Below are positions 15,601 to 23,800 of a DNA stretch of 24,734 nucleotides, in pieces; position 1 is the stretch's first letter, and each line of letters begins with the position of its first letter. The notes below the pieces were generated by a model. It did no database searches. It saw nothing but the letters and a program-made list of their open reading frames with translations, and was not told the origin of the DNA. The position numbers and the translations under genes are program-made. The stretch comes from a virus. The DNA is taken from IMG/VR virus record IMGVR_UViG_3300028550_002813, positions 1 through 24,734 of that record; one strand, written 5' to 3'.

Positions 15601-16835
15601 TTGATGTCGTCTGCTTTCTCAGTAACTTTAGCAGCAGATATTTCTACGTCCACTACCTCTTGTTTAGTTAAGTTAATAATAGGTTCTTTTTTAACCTTGT
15701 AACGAAGCGGTATTATACCCTGCTCTAGTCTAGACAAATCGCTTTGAGCGTTACCTGCCAACTCATCAGCTTCTAAACGTCTATCAATAATATCTAGGGG
15801 ATCTTGAAATACTCTTCGCTCTTCTTCTGCTGCTTTTATAACTACATCTTGAGCTTGTTTTTTAGCGGTTCTAGCAGGTACGTCTTTCTGTTTAACAGGT
15901 ACAGCAGGGTCAACAACTACAGCGTTAAGCTTAGCTCTTAACTCTTCTTGCTCTCGCAGTAACTGCTTACGTTCTCCACGGCTTAGCCTTTGTGAAGCCT
16001 CTCCCATTAACTCTATCTTCATATCTTCTATAGAAGGCTGGTTAGCCGAAGGAGTACTAGGACTTACTACCTCTTCTAGATCATCTATAATACCTTGAGC
16101 TACTGGTGACTTTACAACCGCTGGTTCTACTTCAGTTATTCCCTCTGCTTTTGTAGCTGCTCTTTTAGTAATAACAGACTTTACAACTTCACCAATACCA
16201 GCAGCTACACCGCCTCCTATGGCTCCTATACCAAGGGCTGTTCTGCTTACCTCGCCATTAATGGTATACTCTCTAGCAGCTGTCTCAGATGCACCCAGAG
16301 CAGCACCTGTTAAAACTGTAGCTGTCTTGCCTAGTACTGCTACCTTTGTCCAAGGGACTACAAAGCCCACAAGATCGGTCATACCTGCAACGGCTCTACC
16401 TGCTGTCACATAAGCTGTCTCATCTTCTATATCTAGACCTGCAAACTCTGGAAATGACTTTAAGTTTAAGTCTAATCTTTCTTGCTCAAGCTCTTTATAC
16501 TTGTCTTCTATTGTCTGATCAGTAAACAGTGTAGTGGCTACCGCTGTCGCAGCCTGACCAATCATTCCAAAGTTCTGATCAGGGTTAAAGCTAAGAAGCG
16601 CAGGTTCTGCTTTGTACCCAAAAGCTACTTGTCTGGACTTATCTATCTGAGAGTAGTCTGTACCTGATTGAAAGATCCCGCTGAAGTCATAATTCTCTTC
16701 TTCGTTTATCTCTTCTTGCTCTATCTGACTTTCTTCTTCTTCTATATCTGGCACGTATTCTAAAAGTTCTTCTTTTCTACCATCTTCAAAAATACCACTG
16801 AAGTCATAATCTTCTTCATTATCAAACTCGTCCAT
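12645..16835 (-). CDS. Large internal virion/ejection protein, 1396 aa (T7 gp16-like by synteny)
   Basis: Very large structural protein, near the length of T7 gp16 (1318 aa), in the position expected for the last internal core protein. The N-terminus (1-50) is acidic and carries a duplicated motif YDFSGIF (residues 10-16 and 49-55). Residues about 145-225 and 500-550 are Gly/Ala-rich hydrophobic stretches that could enter membranes. The middle is long helical sequence rich in Lys/Glu. The C-terminal third (ANVRFLTTVSIANLGDMVQP, then NNAIRAVGQFMSWAQAKTSQ) resembles the LPD38-type domain of large phage polyvalent proteins. The tail is low-complexity with DPLQRLGF and DPLRKLGF plus two KGG motifs. 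I see no transglycosylase motif, unlike T7 gp16. The ribosome site AGGAATATAATT precedes ATG 16835. Exact role in genome ejection is inference. Confidence 0.72.
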   Translation of the reverse strand: MDEFDNEEDYDFSGIFEDGRKEELLEYVPDIEEEESQIEQEEINEEENYDFSGIFQSGTDYSQIDKSRQVAFGYKAEPALLSFNPDQNFGMIGQAATAVATTLFTDQTIEDKYKELEQERLDLNLKSFPEFAGLDIEDETAYVTAGRAVAGMTDLVGFVVPWTKVAVLGKTATVLTGAALGASETAAREYTINGEVSRTALGIGAIGGGVAAGIGEVVKSVITKRAATKAEGITEVEPAVVKSPVAQGIIDDLEEVVSPSTPSANQPSIEDMKIELMGEASQRLSRGERKQLLREQEELRAKLNAVVVDPAVPVKQKDVPARTAKKQAQDVVIKAAEEERRVFQDPLDIIDRRLEADELAGNAQSDLSRLEQGIIPLRYKVKKEPIINLTKQEVVDVEISAAKVTEKADDIKPEDLVNYSFIKRETDLLEAAKVELQKLQKSSKRKKKSNPSIDADIKKQLKVVQDAEKRLVQNTVKLSQQRTNSSVDIVEDLASDGKLTDGIMQKIIYEVARPIGFGLGGSAVGLSTMEEDDGFEHVLIYATAGAALGQFQKKIQRSSAFTSIDKETGQSFINNAGAGFLGNIIPYLKYNTGASTAARMDAMGGWNKVIGNRLFSTLGSNVESVESRTQRMQAEYLEKLMKITGSPAERSWATRGRRMVDLSYDVIDDKNVAMNTIAGEIMRGYTKVDDIAAGYTGLNKNLRAIDADDVTEIKAMVPQLEKLRDETANRMREVGINFKEIDSYGLQQVWDIDAADINYNQFVADLEEAITIQTKNRMSSAGKASKSVDPKVIKERARKMADKITGRFIEPSDSSFFGAVESPIFSRNKDTQQYKFRTAAKAFEKQRLLSDVEATKFMYEKGYLNLHAGESLSSYGTESIKVAEFAEAFGANGEIINLALQKTRESFVKAIAENPNNTKYLKKRQEAFELQMTGSIEAYWGGYGKRLQTEFDLPIKAFTTLANVRFLTTVSIANLGDMVQPFTNSSYGAAMKTLAKRVSSKGDKQFSQMGSFKYDDGYARDLSSMMRKSGSRNKATRALENINDFYFFTVGLSKVTKMSRNFAHDVGVNRAFDLAKKTKLSKKNLAELSEMKLTTDELKAIGRFDTVEEAFEAGGSRQLLEKAGRSSSDRDAIIPSVGNRLLFTQTNNNAIRAVGQFMSWAQAKTSQTNRLLTRVENGDAKLAIKILAATPVYAGFLELKRTLNPNYIPDDDDVTDVSAYNFAGDAMKLGGGFNNAILDKVLGTLKSMSYNKGAAEAAVPSFDLLFKTGRGIVETGEDLAEGNVEKALKKMALAVPGVAQASGWTEKITGDPLIDTEEDKSSGKIRRFNKGGEVLNVPNVPVEPDQRIDKMTGLPYNQQAGTAFVDEEDRQDPLQRLGFVKGGMIEDPLRKLGFGG

Positions 16836-16859
16836 AATTATATTCCTAGATTAATTATT

Positions 16860-18947
16860 CTACTTATAGGGATTATTCAATAGGCTACTCGTGCTTTTAG
16901 CCTCTTCTTCGGTAAAATAATCAGGCTTGACAAGTGCAGATTCAAGTGCTTTGCTAAAAGCTTTTTGTTCAGCAGTCCTTGGGGTACTACCGCTTCCGCT
17001 ACGCATCATAGAACTTCTTGTCTGTCTAACCTCAGGCTTAACCTCAGGCTTAACCTCAGGCTTAGCCTCAACAGTAGCCTCAGTAACAGTAGTAGGTTCT
17101 TCTGCAAACTTAGCATCAATCATGTCATAGACACGCCTTTTTAATAGTACGTGATCTTCCAAAGTTTGAGGTGAGAAGAGTGTTTCACCATCATCGCCTA
17201 CCCATCCTCTCTCTCTTGTTTCTGTGTTGGCTAGTACCAGTAGGCGTGTTAACTGATTGTCTGCTCTTTTACGTAGCTCAGCCTTAGATTGATTTGATCC
17301 CGCGATAAATTTAAAAGCACCCTCAATCTTATCTTCTTTCATCTTAAAATATTGAGGCTTTCTGTTACCCACTTCAATTACCGTTGACTTAGAACCAGTA
17401 GCCTGTGCAGATTGCGTTAGCTTTTCAGGGTCTTGCTTAAGTATAAAAGCTAACCCGGCTTTAGGATCTTTAAGCAGAGCTACATTCTCTTCAGACATTT
17501 CATCGGAAAAACCGATCCCAAAAGCTCTAGTGCCTTTTGCAAAAAGTTTACTTTCTGTAGCAAGGTTGTTATCTATCTGATAAGTTATGTATTGACGTAA
17601 TAGTTCTTCTCTAGATCCCTCACCCCCCAATAGAGCCTCTTTCTCTGCCCCACTCATCTTAGCTAGTGCTAAGGAAAGATCTTCGTTAAAACGAGGAACA
17701 AGAACATTAGAGATAAACTCTTCTGAGGATTTTTGAATCGCTGCATATTCTTTTGTTTTCCTAAACTCATCAGGATCATTAATAACGTCTCCAGCTAAGT
17801 CTGCCCTAGAGAAGGCTACCGCTTTAACAAGTTTATTAACTGGTGCTACGTTGACCTCTTCGGCAAGATACAAATTGACCTTTTCTTTACCTTCTTCTAG
17901 TGAAAAACCGCCTATAGAATTAAAGTAAGCTGAGTCAATACCCGCCCTATTAAGGTACTTATCTTTGTTATCTTGATACCATACACCTCTAGCGGGGTCT
18001 GTTGAAACGTAGCCTTGTGTAATCCTAGCAACGTCATTCACGTACTGAATCCTCTCTAAATTTTTCCCTAATTGCTGTTTTTGGTTTTCTTGCATCATGC
18101 TTACCACACCGGGGTTCTCTAAAGCAAAGTCTGTAAAAGCATTTTCATATGCGTTCTTTTTGCTAATGTCTACAGCGGCAAGCTTTTTAGCAAAGTCTTC
18201 TACATAAGTATCTGACATAAAATTATCACGTAGAATACGTTGCGCTTCTGTAGGATCATTAGAACCTGTAAGAATATAAGAAGCACCTTGTTCTGCTGGG
18301 TTCTTTCCAAAAAGCTTACCCACTAAAGTACTCATGATTTTCTGACCTTTAGTCTTAGCGTAATAAGAACCTTCTTGTTTTACTCTTGCTTTTAGAACAT
18401 CTATATCAGGACTCTTACTAGCATAGTCAATAAGCTCCTGCCTTTCTTTAACAAGCCTCTCTGCTTCTTTCTCAAGGCCCGGTCTAGCTTCCCTTCGTAA
18501 CTCCTCAAAGAAGAAAGCGTTTTTAGAAGAGTCACCGAAGTCTAGCTTGAGTTTCTCGTCGTAACCGTCTATCAGTAAGTTAGTCTGTCCTTCCAGCTCA
18601 CTCATCCCACCCTGCCTCAATTGCTCTTGCATCTTTAAAAGCTTTTGCTCCTGTGTATCAGCGTAACGCGATTTACGTACAGCAACCCTGCCTTGCTCTG
18701 TGTTAAAGAAATCTTTACCATTCTCACCTAGCACTAGATTACCTACAAGATCAGTAGCACCGCTTACTAAAGCTTTACCAGCACCTTGAAGAATAGGAGC
18801 AGCAACATAACTAATAAGTTGTTGTTTCCTAGCATCTCTTCTAGCATCGTCTCTATAGTCTTCTTCTTCTTTACGCCTAGTTCTATACGATGCACCCATA
18901 CCCTCACCAAGAATAGAATATGCTTGAGCTAAATCATTATCAGCCAT
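16860..18947 (-). CDS. Internal virion protein, 695 aa (T7 gp15-like by position)
   Basis: Large mostly helical protein without Cys-rich or catalytic motifs. It starts MADNDLAQAYSILGEGMG, followed by a charged stretch (RRKEEEDYRDDARRDARKQ), then a Gly/Ala hydrophobic patch (VAAPILQGAGKALVSGATDL). Long Lys/Glu/Leu helices make up the body. Near the C-terminus is an EVKPEVKPEV tract, followed by an Arg/Ser-rich linker. Length (T7 gp15 is 747) and order 430-177-695-1396 fit the T7 gp14-gp15-gp16 ejection set, but I cannot show sequence homology. ATG 18947 follows TTAGGAGCAAAC and lies next to the end of the preceding gene. Alternative: another tail or ejection protein. Confidence 0.65.
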   Translation of the reverse strand: MADNDLAQAYSILGEGMGASYRTRRKEEEDYRDDARRDARKQQLISYVAAPILQGAGKALVSGATDLVGNLVLGENGKDFFNTEQGRVAVRKSRYADTQEQKLLKMQEQLRQGGMSELEGQTNLLIDGYDEKLKLDFGDSSKNAFFFEELRREARPGLEKEAERLVKERQELIDYASKSPDIDVLKARVKQEGSYYAKTKGQKIMSTLVGKLFGKNPAEQGASYILTGSNDPTEAQRILRDNFMSDTYVEDFAKKLAAVDISKKNAYENAFTDFALENPGVVSMMQENQKQQLGKNLERIQYVNDVARITQGYVSTDPARGVWYQDNKDKYLNRAGIDSAYFNSIGGFSLEEGKEKVNLYLAEEVNVAPVNKLVKAVAFSRADLAGDVINDPDEFRKTKEYAAIQKSSEEFISNVLVPRFNEDLSLALAKMSGAEKEALLGGEGSREELLRQYITYQIDNNLATESKLFAKGTRAFGIGFSDEMSEENVALLKDPKAGLAFILKQDPEKLTQSAQATGSKSTVIEVGNRKPQYFKMKEDKIEGAFKFIAGSNQSKAELRKRADNQLTRLLVLANTETRERGWVGDDGETLFSPQTLEDHVLLKRRVYDMIDAKFAEEPTTVTEATVEAKPEVKPEVKPEVRQTRSSMMRSGSGSTPRTAEQKAFSKALESALVKPDYFTEEEAKSTSSLLNNPYK
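17029..17064 (-). repeat. Three perfect 12-bp repeats encoding PEVK units
   Basis: ACCTCAGGCTTA (+ strand) occurs three times head to tail. On the coding strand it gives KPEV-type units, followed by diverged copies. It lies in a linker near the C-terminus of the 695-residue protein and is a candidate for slippage-driven length change. Confidence 0.9.
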
Positions 18948-19481
18948 TTAGTTTGCTCCTAATAAAGAACGCTTCTGAGGCGCTTCTACATTGTCTATTT
19001 TAGTTTTTAACTCTGCTGGAAACTTGTCGTCCATCTGCGGGTTTTTAATATTACTTAGTTTTTCAGAAAGAACAGGAAGATCTTCTTCATCATCCTCATC
19101 ATCCTCATCATCTTCACTAATAATAAAGTCTACGTCTGCTCTTTCTGCTAAAGCTGCTATCATGTAGGCAAGAGGTTCAGCAACCAATAACATCATGTCA
19201 GGGTTAAAGTCACCCTGTCGAAACCCTTGATATAATAAGGTTTGAACAACATCCATAACAGTGATTCCCGTTTCTAAAGTGTCCAATAATCCTTCATAGA
19301 CTTTTGGCTCTGTTAGAATCTCAAAGAAGTTCTCTAATACATCAGTACGGTCTGTATACAATGGAGCCTTTTCAAAGGGCATAGGCTTATCAGGGTCGCT
19401 CATTAAAGACTGACCGGGTACAGGCTTGTTAAAAGATGTACCAGCTTTAAAAAAGGCATCGTCTAGTTCAGTGTTTTCCAT
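18948..19481 (-). CDS. Conserved phage virion-associated protein, 177 aa, acidic
   Basis: Begins with a flexible start and PVPGQSLMSDPDKPMPFEKA, a pattern I associate with a small protein family found in the structural region of marine phages, including T4-like ones. The helical core follows (VLENFFEILTEPKVYEGLLD, then GITVMDVVQTLLYQGFRQG, then MMLLVAEPLAYMIAALAERA). After this comes a run of twelve Asp/Glu residues and a polar tail. The function is not known to me. It shares one base with the upstream gene stop (TAATG) and abuts the 695-residue gene, so it belongs to the virion operon. The acidic run could bind a basic partner; that is speculation. Confidence 0.7.
   Translation of the reverse strand: MENTELDDAFFKAGTSFNKPVPGQSLMSDPDKPMPFEKAPLYTDRTDVLENFFEILTEPKVYEGLLDTLETGITVMDVVQTLLYQGFRQGDFNPDMMLLVAEPLAYMIAALAERADVDFIISEDDEDDEDDEEDLPVLSEKLSNIKNPQMDDKFPAELKTKIDNVEAPQKRSLLGAN
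19088..19114 (-). repeat. 9-bp triplet-like repeat encoding an Asp/Glu run
   Basis: CATCATCCT repeats three times (the third copy differs by one base). Read on the - strand it gives the EDD-EDD-EDD run in the 177-residue protein. It is a simple-sequence tract prone to slippage that keeps the frame. Confidence 0.85.
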
Positions 19482-20773
19482 TAAGCCATTACTCCAGTAT
19501 TGGGGTTATTAGTGAAGCCTTTCATTCTTTCGTTGTATGCAACAATGGACGGCCCTCCGTAATAACCAGTCTCATTTACTGGTACTGTCTGTTGTCCGAC
19601 AGCTAGAAAAGTTCCAAAGTCATTAGGCGTTCCCATAGTGTTAGTTAGTACATCAACGTTAGATTGGAAGAAGCTAGGCCTATAGCTGTAACTAGAAGGG
19701 CCTTCTATTTCCGGTGGTTCTTGTGTAAGACCTGCTATATTATAAAATGCATCCGTTGCTTTCCCTGTTATTGTTTGCTTAGCTATATTACCCGGTAGAT
19801 TCTGTCCATACTGTATAGCGTCATCCTTAAAGTTAACCAACTTTTCACCAAACGATTCACCGCCCATTACTTTATCTAAAAGACTACGCTTAAGGTTAAC
19901 TGGATCGGCTACATCAAATCCTATTGGTGAGGTAAACTTTGATTCGGCTACTTTACCTATCTGATTTTTTAACTCAGCAGTAGGCATAGAAATATCAGTA
20001 GTAATACCGGAGCCAGCATTAGCTGCTTCAGGTACAAAATCAGTTGAAGTACGAGCTAACTCACCTGCTGTTGCTTTGGCTGCTTCAGCCGCATTAGTTC
20101 CTATCTTAGGTAATTTTATTGCCGTGTTTCCCCCTACCTTGCCAATGTCGGTTACAGGCGACCAGAACTCTGCTGCCTTGTCTCCTAGCTTAGCAAAACT
20201 ATCAGTAACACCTTTAGAATAGTTAGCCCATGATCCCTTCATAGCAGCGCCTTCAGCTGTTTTCATACCCAGCTTACCACCTATCCATTTACCTGTTTCG
20301 GTAAAAGCACCTGTAACAGCCTGAGATACAGTCTTGTAACCAGCCTGTATAGTACGAGCAAACTGAGCACCTTTCTCAAGAACCATACCAGCACCTCGTA
20401 ATATTGCATTTCCAGAACCTAGAAGTCCTGAAGCTGCTGTTGAAACACCTGCGGCAGCGGTAGCTCCTGATGCAGCGGCAGCAGCGGCGGTAGCTCCTCC
20501 AGCGGTAGCGGCAGCTGTAGTTGCGGCTCCTGTGGCAGCGGCAGCGGCAGCTCCTTGTGCAGCTGTCTGCCCTACTACACCTGTCCACAACGCACCGAAG
20601 CCTTTTGCAAGAGCCGCCCCTATACCGGGTAGAACAAACATCATAGCAATCTGACCAACAATGCCTATCTTACCCATGAACTTGCCAAACTTCTTAAACA
20701 CTTTCGTAACGCTTTTACCTATATTCTTAAAGACCTTACCAACACCCTTAACTATGCTCTTAAAAATTCCCAT
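19481..20773 (-). CDS. Membrane-active internal virion protein, 430 aa (gp14-like)
   Basis: Likely ejected early to help form a channel in the cell envelope. The first 35 residues form a strongly amphipathic, Lys/Phe/Gly helix series (MGIFKSIVKGVGKVFKNIG, then KSVTKVFKKFGKFMGKIG). Residues 36-67 are hydrophobic (IGIVGQIAMMFVLPGIGAAL and following). Residues 70-116 are almost only Ala, Thr and Gly. The remaining part is soluble-looking, ending with GMPNDF-type linkers (TMGTPNDFGTFLAVGQQTVP). Proteins starting MG-F-KS...IGIVGQIAMMF are known to me from structural regions of marine phages, both podo- and T4-like. A strong ribosome site AGGAGAAC precedes ATG 20773, and the 76-bp gap upstream holds no other gene. 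The role is inference from sequence shape and T7 synteny. Confidence 0.7.
   Translation of the reverse strand: MGIFKSIVKGVGKVFKNIGKSVTKVFKKFGKFMGKIGIVGQIAMMFVLPGIGAALAKGFGALWTGVVGQTAAQGAAAAAATGAATTAAATAGGATAAAAAASGATAAAGVSTAASGLLGSGNAILRGAGMVLEKGAQFARTIQAGYKTVSQAVTGAFTETGKWIGGKLGMKTAEGAAMKGSWANYSKGVTDSFAKLGDKAAEFWSPVTDIGKVGGNTAIKLPKIGTNAAEAAKATAGELARTSTDFVPEAANAGSGITTDISMPTAELKNQIGKVAESKFTSPIGFDVADPVNLKRSLLDKVMGGESFGEKLVNFKDDAIQYGQNLPGNIAKQTITGKATDAFYNIAGLTQEPPEIEGPSSYSYRPSFFQSNVDVLTNTMGTPNDFGTFLAVGQQTVPVNETGYYGGPSIVAYNERMKGFTNNPNTGVMA
20426..20566 (-). repeat. Ala/Thr/Gly low-complexity tract from GCN-type triplets
   Basis: A tract of GCAGC/GCGGCA-type triplets encodes residues 70-116 of the 430-residue protein, where Ala, Thr and Gly dominate (AAAAAATGAATTAAAT and similar). 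In the other - strand frame it makes a false Cys/Arg-rich reading frame. Confidence 0.85.
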
Positions 20774-20849
20774 CTATGTTCTCCTATCTAAAATTATCAG
20801 GCTATCAAGTAGACTGCTTTGAATGTTTGTAACCGCTTTAAAAACTACC

Positions 20850-23800
20850 TTAACCTCTGCCTACATTTCTGTTTTCAGCGGGGCCACCAGAAGGTGCTGC
20901 CCCACCAGTGACCCTAGTTAGCAGCCTAAAAAGTTCATCTCTATGTGATCTTAGTCCGGCGTTAGTCATTAGTTGTTCGTTCTGAAGTGCTGCGTTTACT
21001 ACATTAACAATTCTATCTCTTTCAGTCTCATCGCTTGCAAAATCATTCTGTGCAGTCTGCCTCATGTCCTGCCAGAAAGTAGCCTGATCAGCAGTGTTCA
21101 TATTAAACTCAAAGCTTGCTGACTGTTGATTAGCAGCGTTCTGAGCAGCTGTTGCAGCAGTATTAGCACTTCGTCTCCATGTAATATTAGACTGTTCAAC
21201 GGCTTGAGCATTTGCTGCATTCCACTGTTCAGCTTTAGCATCCATTTCTGCATTGTAAGTCTTAGCTTGTAATGTAATCTGTGAAGTAAACTTATCTGCA
21301 TCTAACTGATTGCCTTCTCTTATAGCTGTCATTCTGTTTTGTTCTGATACATTAGATTGAGTCATTGCATTAGCTTGAGCAGTATTAAACTGTTCCATCT
21401 GCTGACCCACGCCTACCATAAACTGCTCTGTCTGGTTCTTAGAAGTAGCATTAAACTGTTTAGAAGCGTTAGAAGCAGCAGCTTCAGATAGATACTGTTG
21501 TTGTTTCATCTGCTGATCTAAGATACGTCCTTGTTGATCGTTACTTAAGTTAGCCATATCCATAGCTAAGAAGTTTTTAGCATTTTCAACAGATACTCTA
21601 GTAAGTGCATCAGCGTTAGCCATGTCCATTGATGCTAATGCAGTAGCATTCTGCATCGCTGCTTGCTGCCTATTATCTAAGTTCTTTAAAGAAAAAGTCT
21701 TCACGAACTGACTATTTGACAGTGCTATCTGCTGATTAGAATCAAACTGCTTCATATCCATGTTCGCATCTATCTGAGCATTAAACATTGTAGCAGACTG
21801 TTCGTTAGAAAGATTAGCAAGTCCCATCTGCTGTGCAAGCTGGGCGTTAACTTGACCCGCTGCCATCTTTCTTTCATAGACTTGAAGCTCTGCGTTATTA
21901 GCAGCACTCATGCTCTGCGCGTCAGCTTGATTCTTGAAAGTTAAGTTAGCAAGTTGTACCTTTTCAGAAGCACTTAACTGGGCCATCTCTGCACCCTGAC
22001 GAAGATCTTCGTTCTTAGCCATCATACTTGTATAGACAGTAAGCTCTTGCAGCTTCATACGATTGGCTTCAGTCATGTTGGCAGAGTCTGTAGCAGCTCT
22101 TTCGGAAAGGTTAGCTAACTCCATCTGTTGTTCGTTATTTAAGTTAGCAAGATCCATCTGCTGTGCAAGAGCAGCATTTGTTTTCTTAAAATCAACAAGA
22201 GTATTAAGGTTAGTTAAACGCTCTTGGTTCTCAGCACTCATAGTATCTCTGCTGGCAGCGTTCTGCTCTGTTAAATTAGATAACTCTACCTGTAGCTCTC
22301 CTGCAAGATTGGCTTTCTCCATATCTTGTTCAAGATCTGCTTGACGCATTGTACGTGCTATTTGGGCGTTATAACTAGCTAACTTTGATTGCTGATCAGC
22401 TGTCATATTCTGAGACGCTGCTGCATTTAAGTACTGCAAGTTAGCTAAGTCAGACTGTACACCAGCACCTAAGTTAGAGATGGCTACCTGCTGTTTTTGG
22501 GCTGATTCCTGCTGCGCTCGTTGCTGAGCAAGCTGAGCATTAGCTAGATTTGTTTCTTGTTTCTGTTGAGCAGAAGTCATTACAGCTTGTTGATTAAAAG
22601 AGCCTTGCTGTACCTTAATCTGCTGAGCCATATCAGCTGACTGAGACGCTGCTGTTTGTTGATTAGCAAGGTTCTGCATACGTATCTGCATAGTGTTCTG
22701 AGCAGTAGACATATTAGCCTGTTGCTCATTACTAAGGTTCTGCTGTGCGCGTTGCTGAAGGGCCTGTGCGTTACTCTGAGCCATCGGTAAAGCACTTTGT
22801 ATAATAGCATTGAATAAAGCATCTCGTCCTACAGTAGAGACTGACAAGCCTCTAGAAGCCATCATCTGTTCTACTTGTGCTACAGCTGGTCTAGCCCATA
22901 AAGGGGTCTTCCCTTCTTCCATACCAGCGAGAAGGTTTTCCATCTGTGTGGATACAAGAGCTTCTACAGGAAGAGCTGCAACAGCCGCTATAGTAGTAGG
23001 ATCAGCACCAGAGTCTAGCTGAGCTGCAACAGTAGCAGGATCTTCAGAGATAGCCGCTGTAATATCAGCAGGTATTTTAGCTACTACAGACATCATGTCT
23101 GCTGCACCTGCCATACGCTCTGCGCCTGTTATAGCACTCATCGCAGCAGCAGCAGCAGTAGGAATACCGCCTATTTGAGAAGCGTCTCCCTGTGGAGCAG
23201 TGCCTGTAATACCTTGTCGTCCTTCAAAATCTACTGAAGGCGCATCACCTAATTCATTAGCTACCTTTGTCTTTGCATCGCCTACCTGTGCTTTTCTCTC
23301 TTTAGCTAATTTAAACTCAGGAATATCTTCTAGTTCAACACCTTCTTTAGTAACAAGTCCTAGTAGCTCTTGCTTTTCCTCTTCTGACATTGTTTCAACT
23401 TTACGTTTGGTTACTGCTGGCCCGTCTACATCCTCTACAGTAATAGGAGCATCGTCATCTCTGGCTGCTGTAGCATAGTCTTTAGAATCAGGACGTTGAG
23501 CAGCTTCCTGTGCTTGTGCGGCTTCTATTTCTTCTGCGGTAAGAGCACCTGCTTCAGCTCTCTCAGTAAGAGTTGCCTCTGTAGCTTCACCTTCACGAGT
23601 AACATCACTTTGAGCGGCTTCAGTAGGGTCTAAATCTTGAACAGGTGTAGACTCATAAGTATTACCTGTTATATCGTCAGCCTTTTCTCCCTGTGCAGTA
23701 GGGCCTGTTACTGTTAGACCAGCGGCGGCAGTAACTGTGTCTGCTTCAATATCTTTGGGGTCTTTTAGCTTCTGTATATCCTCTTCACCTGTTACAGTGG

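Noticed and set aside
12645-16835. Lytic transglycosylase domain as in T7 gp16
   Set aside because: I could not find the usual catalytic Glu-Ser and GLMQ-type motifs in the protein; wall cleavage is better explained by the separate LysM-lysozyme gene.
20376-20588. A - strand frame rich in Cys and Arg, metallothionein-like
   Set aside because: It is the shifted reading of the GCN-triplet Ala tract in the 430-residue gene; Cys/Arg content is an artefact of composition.
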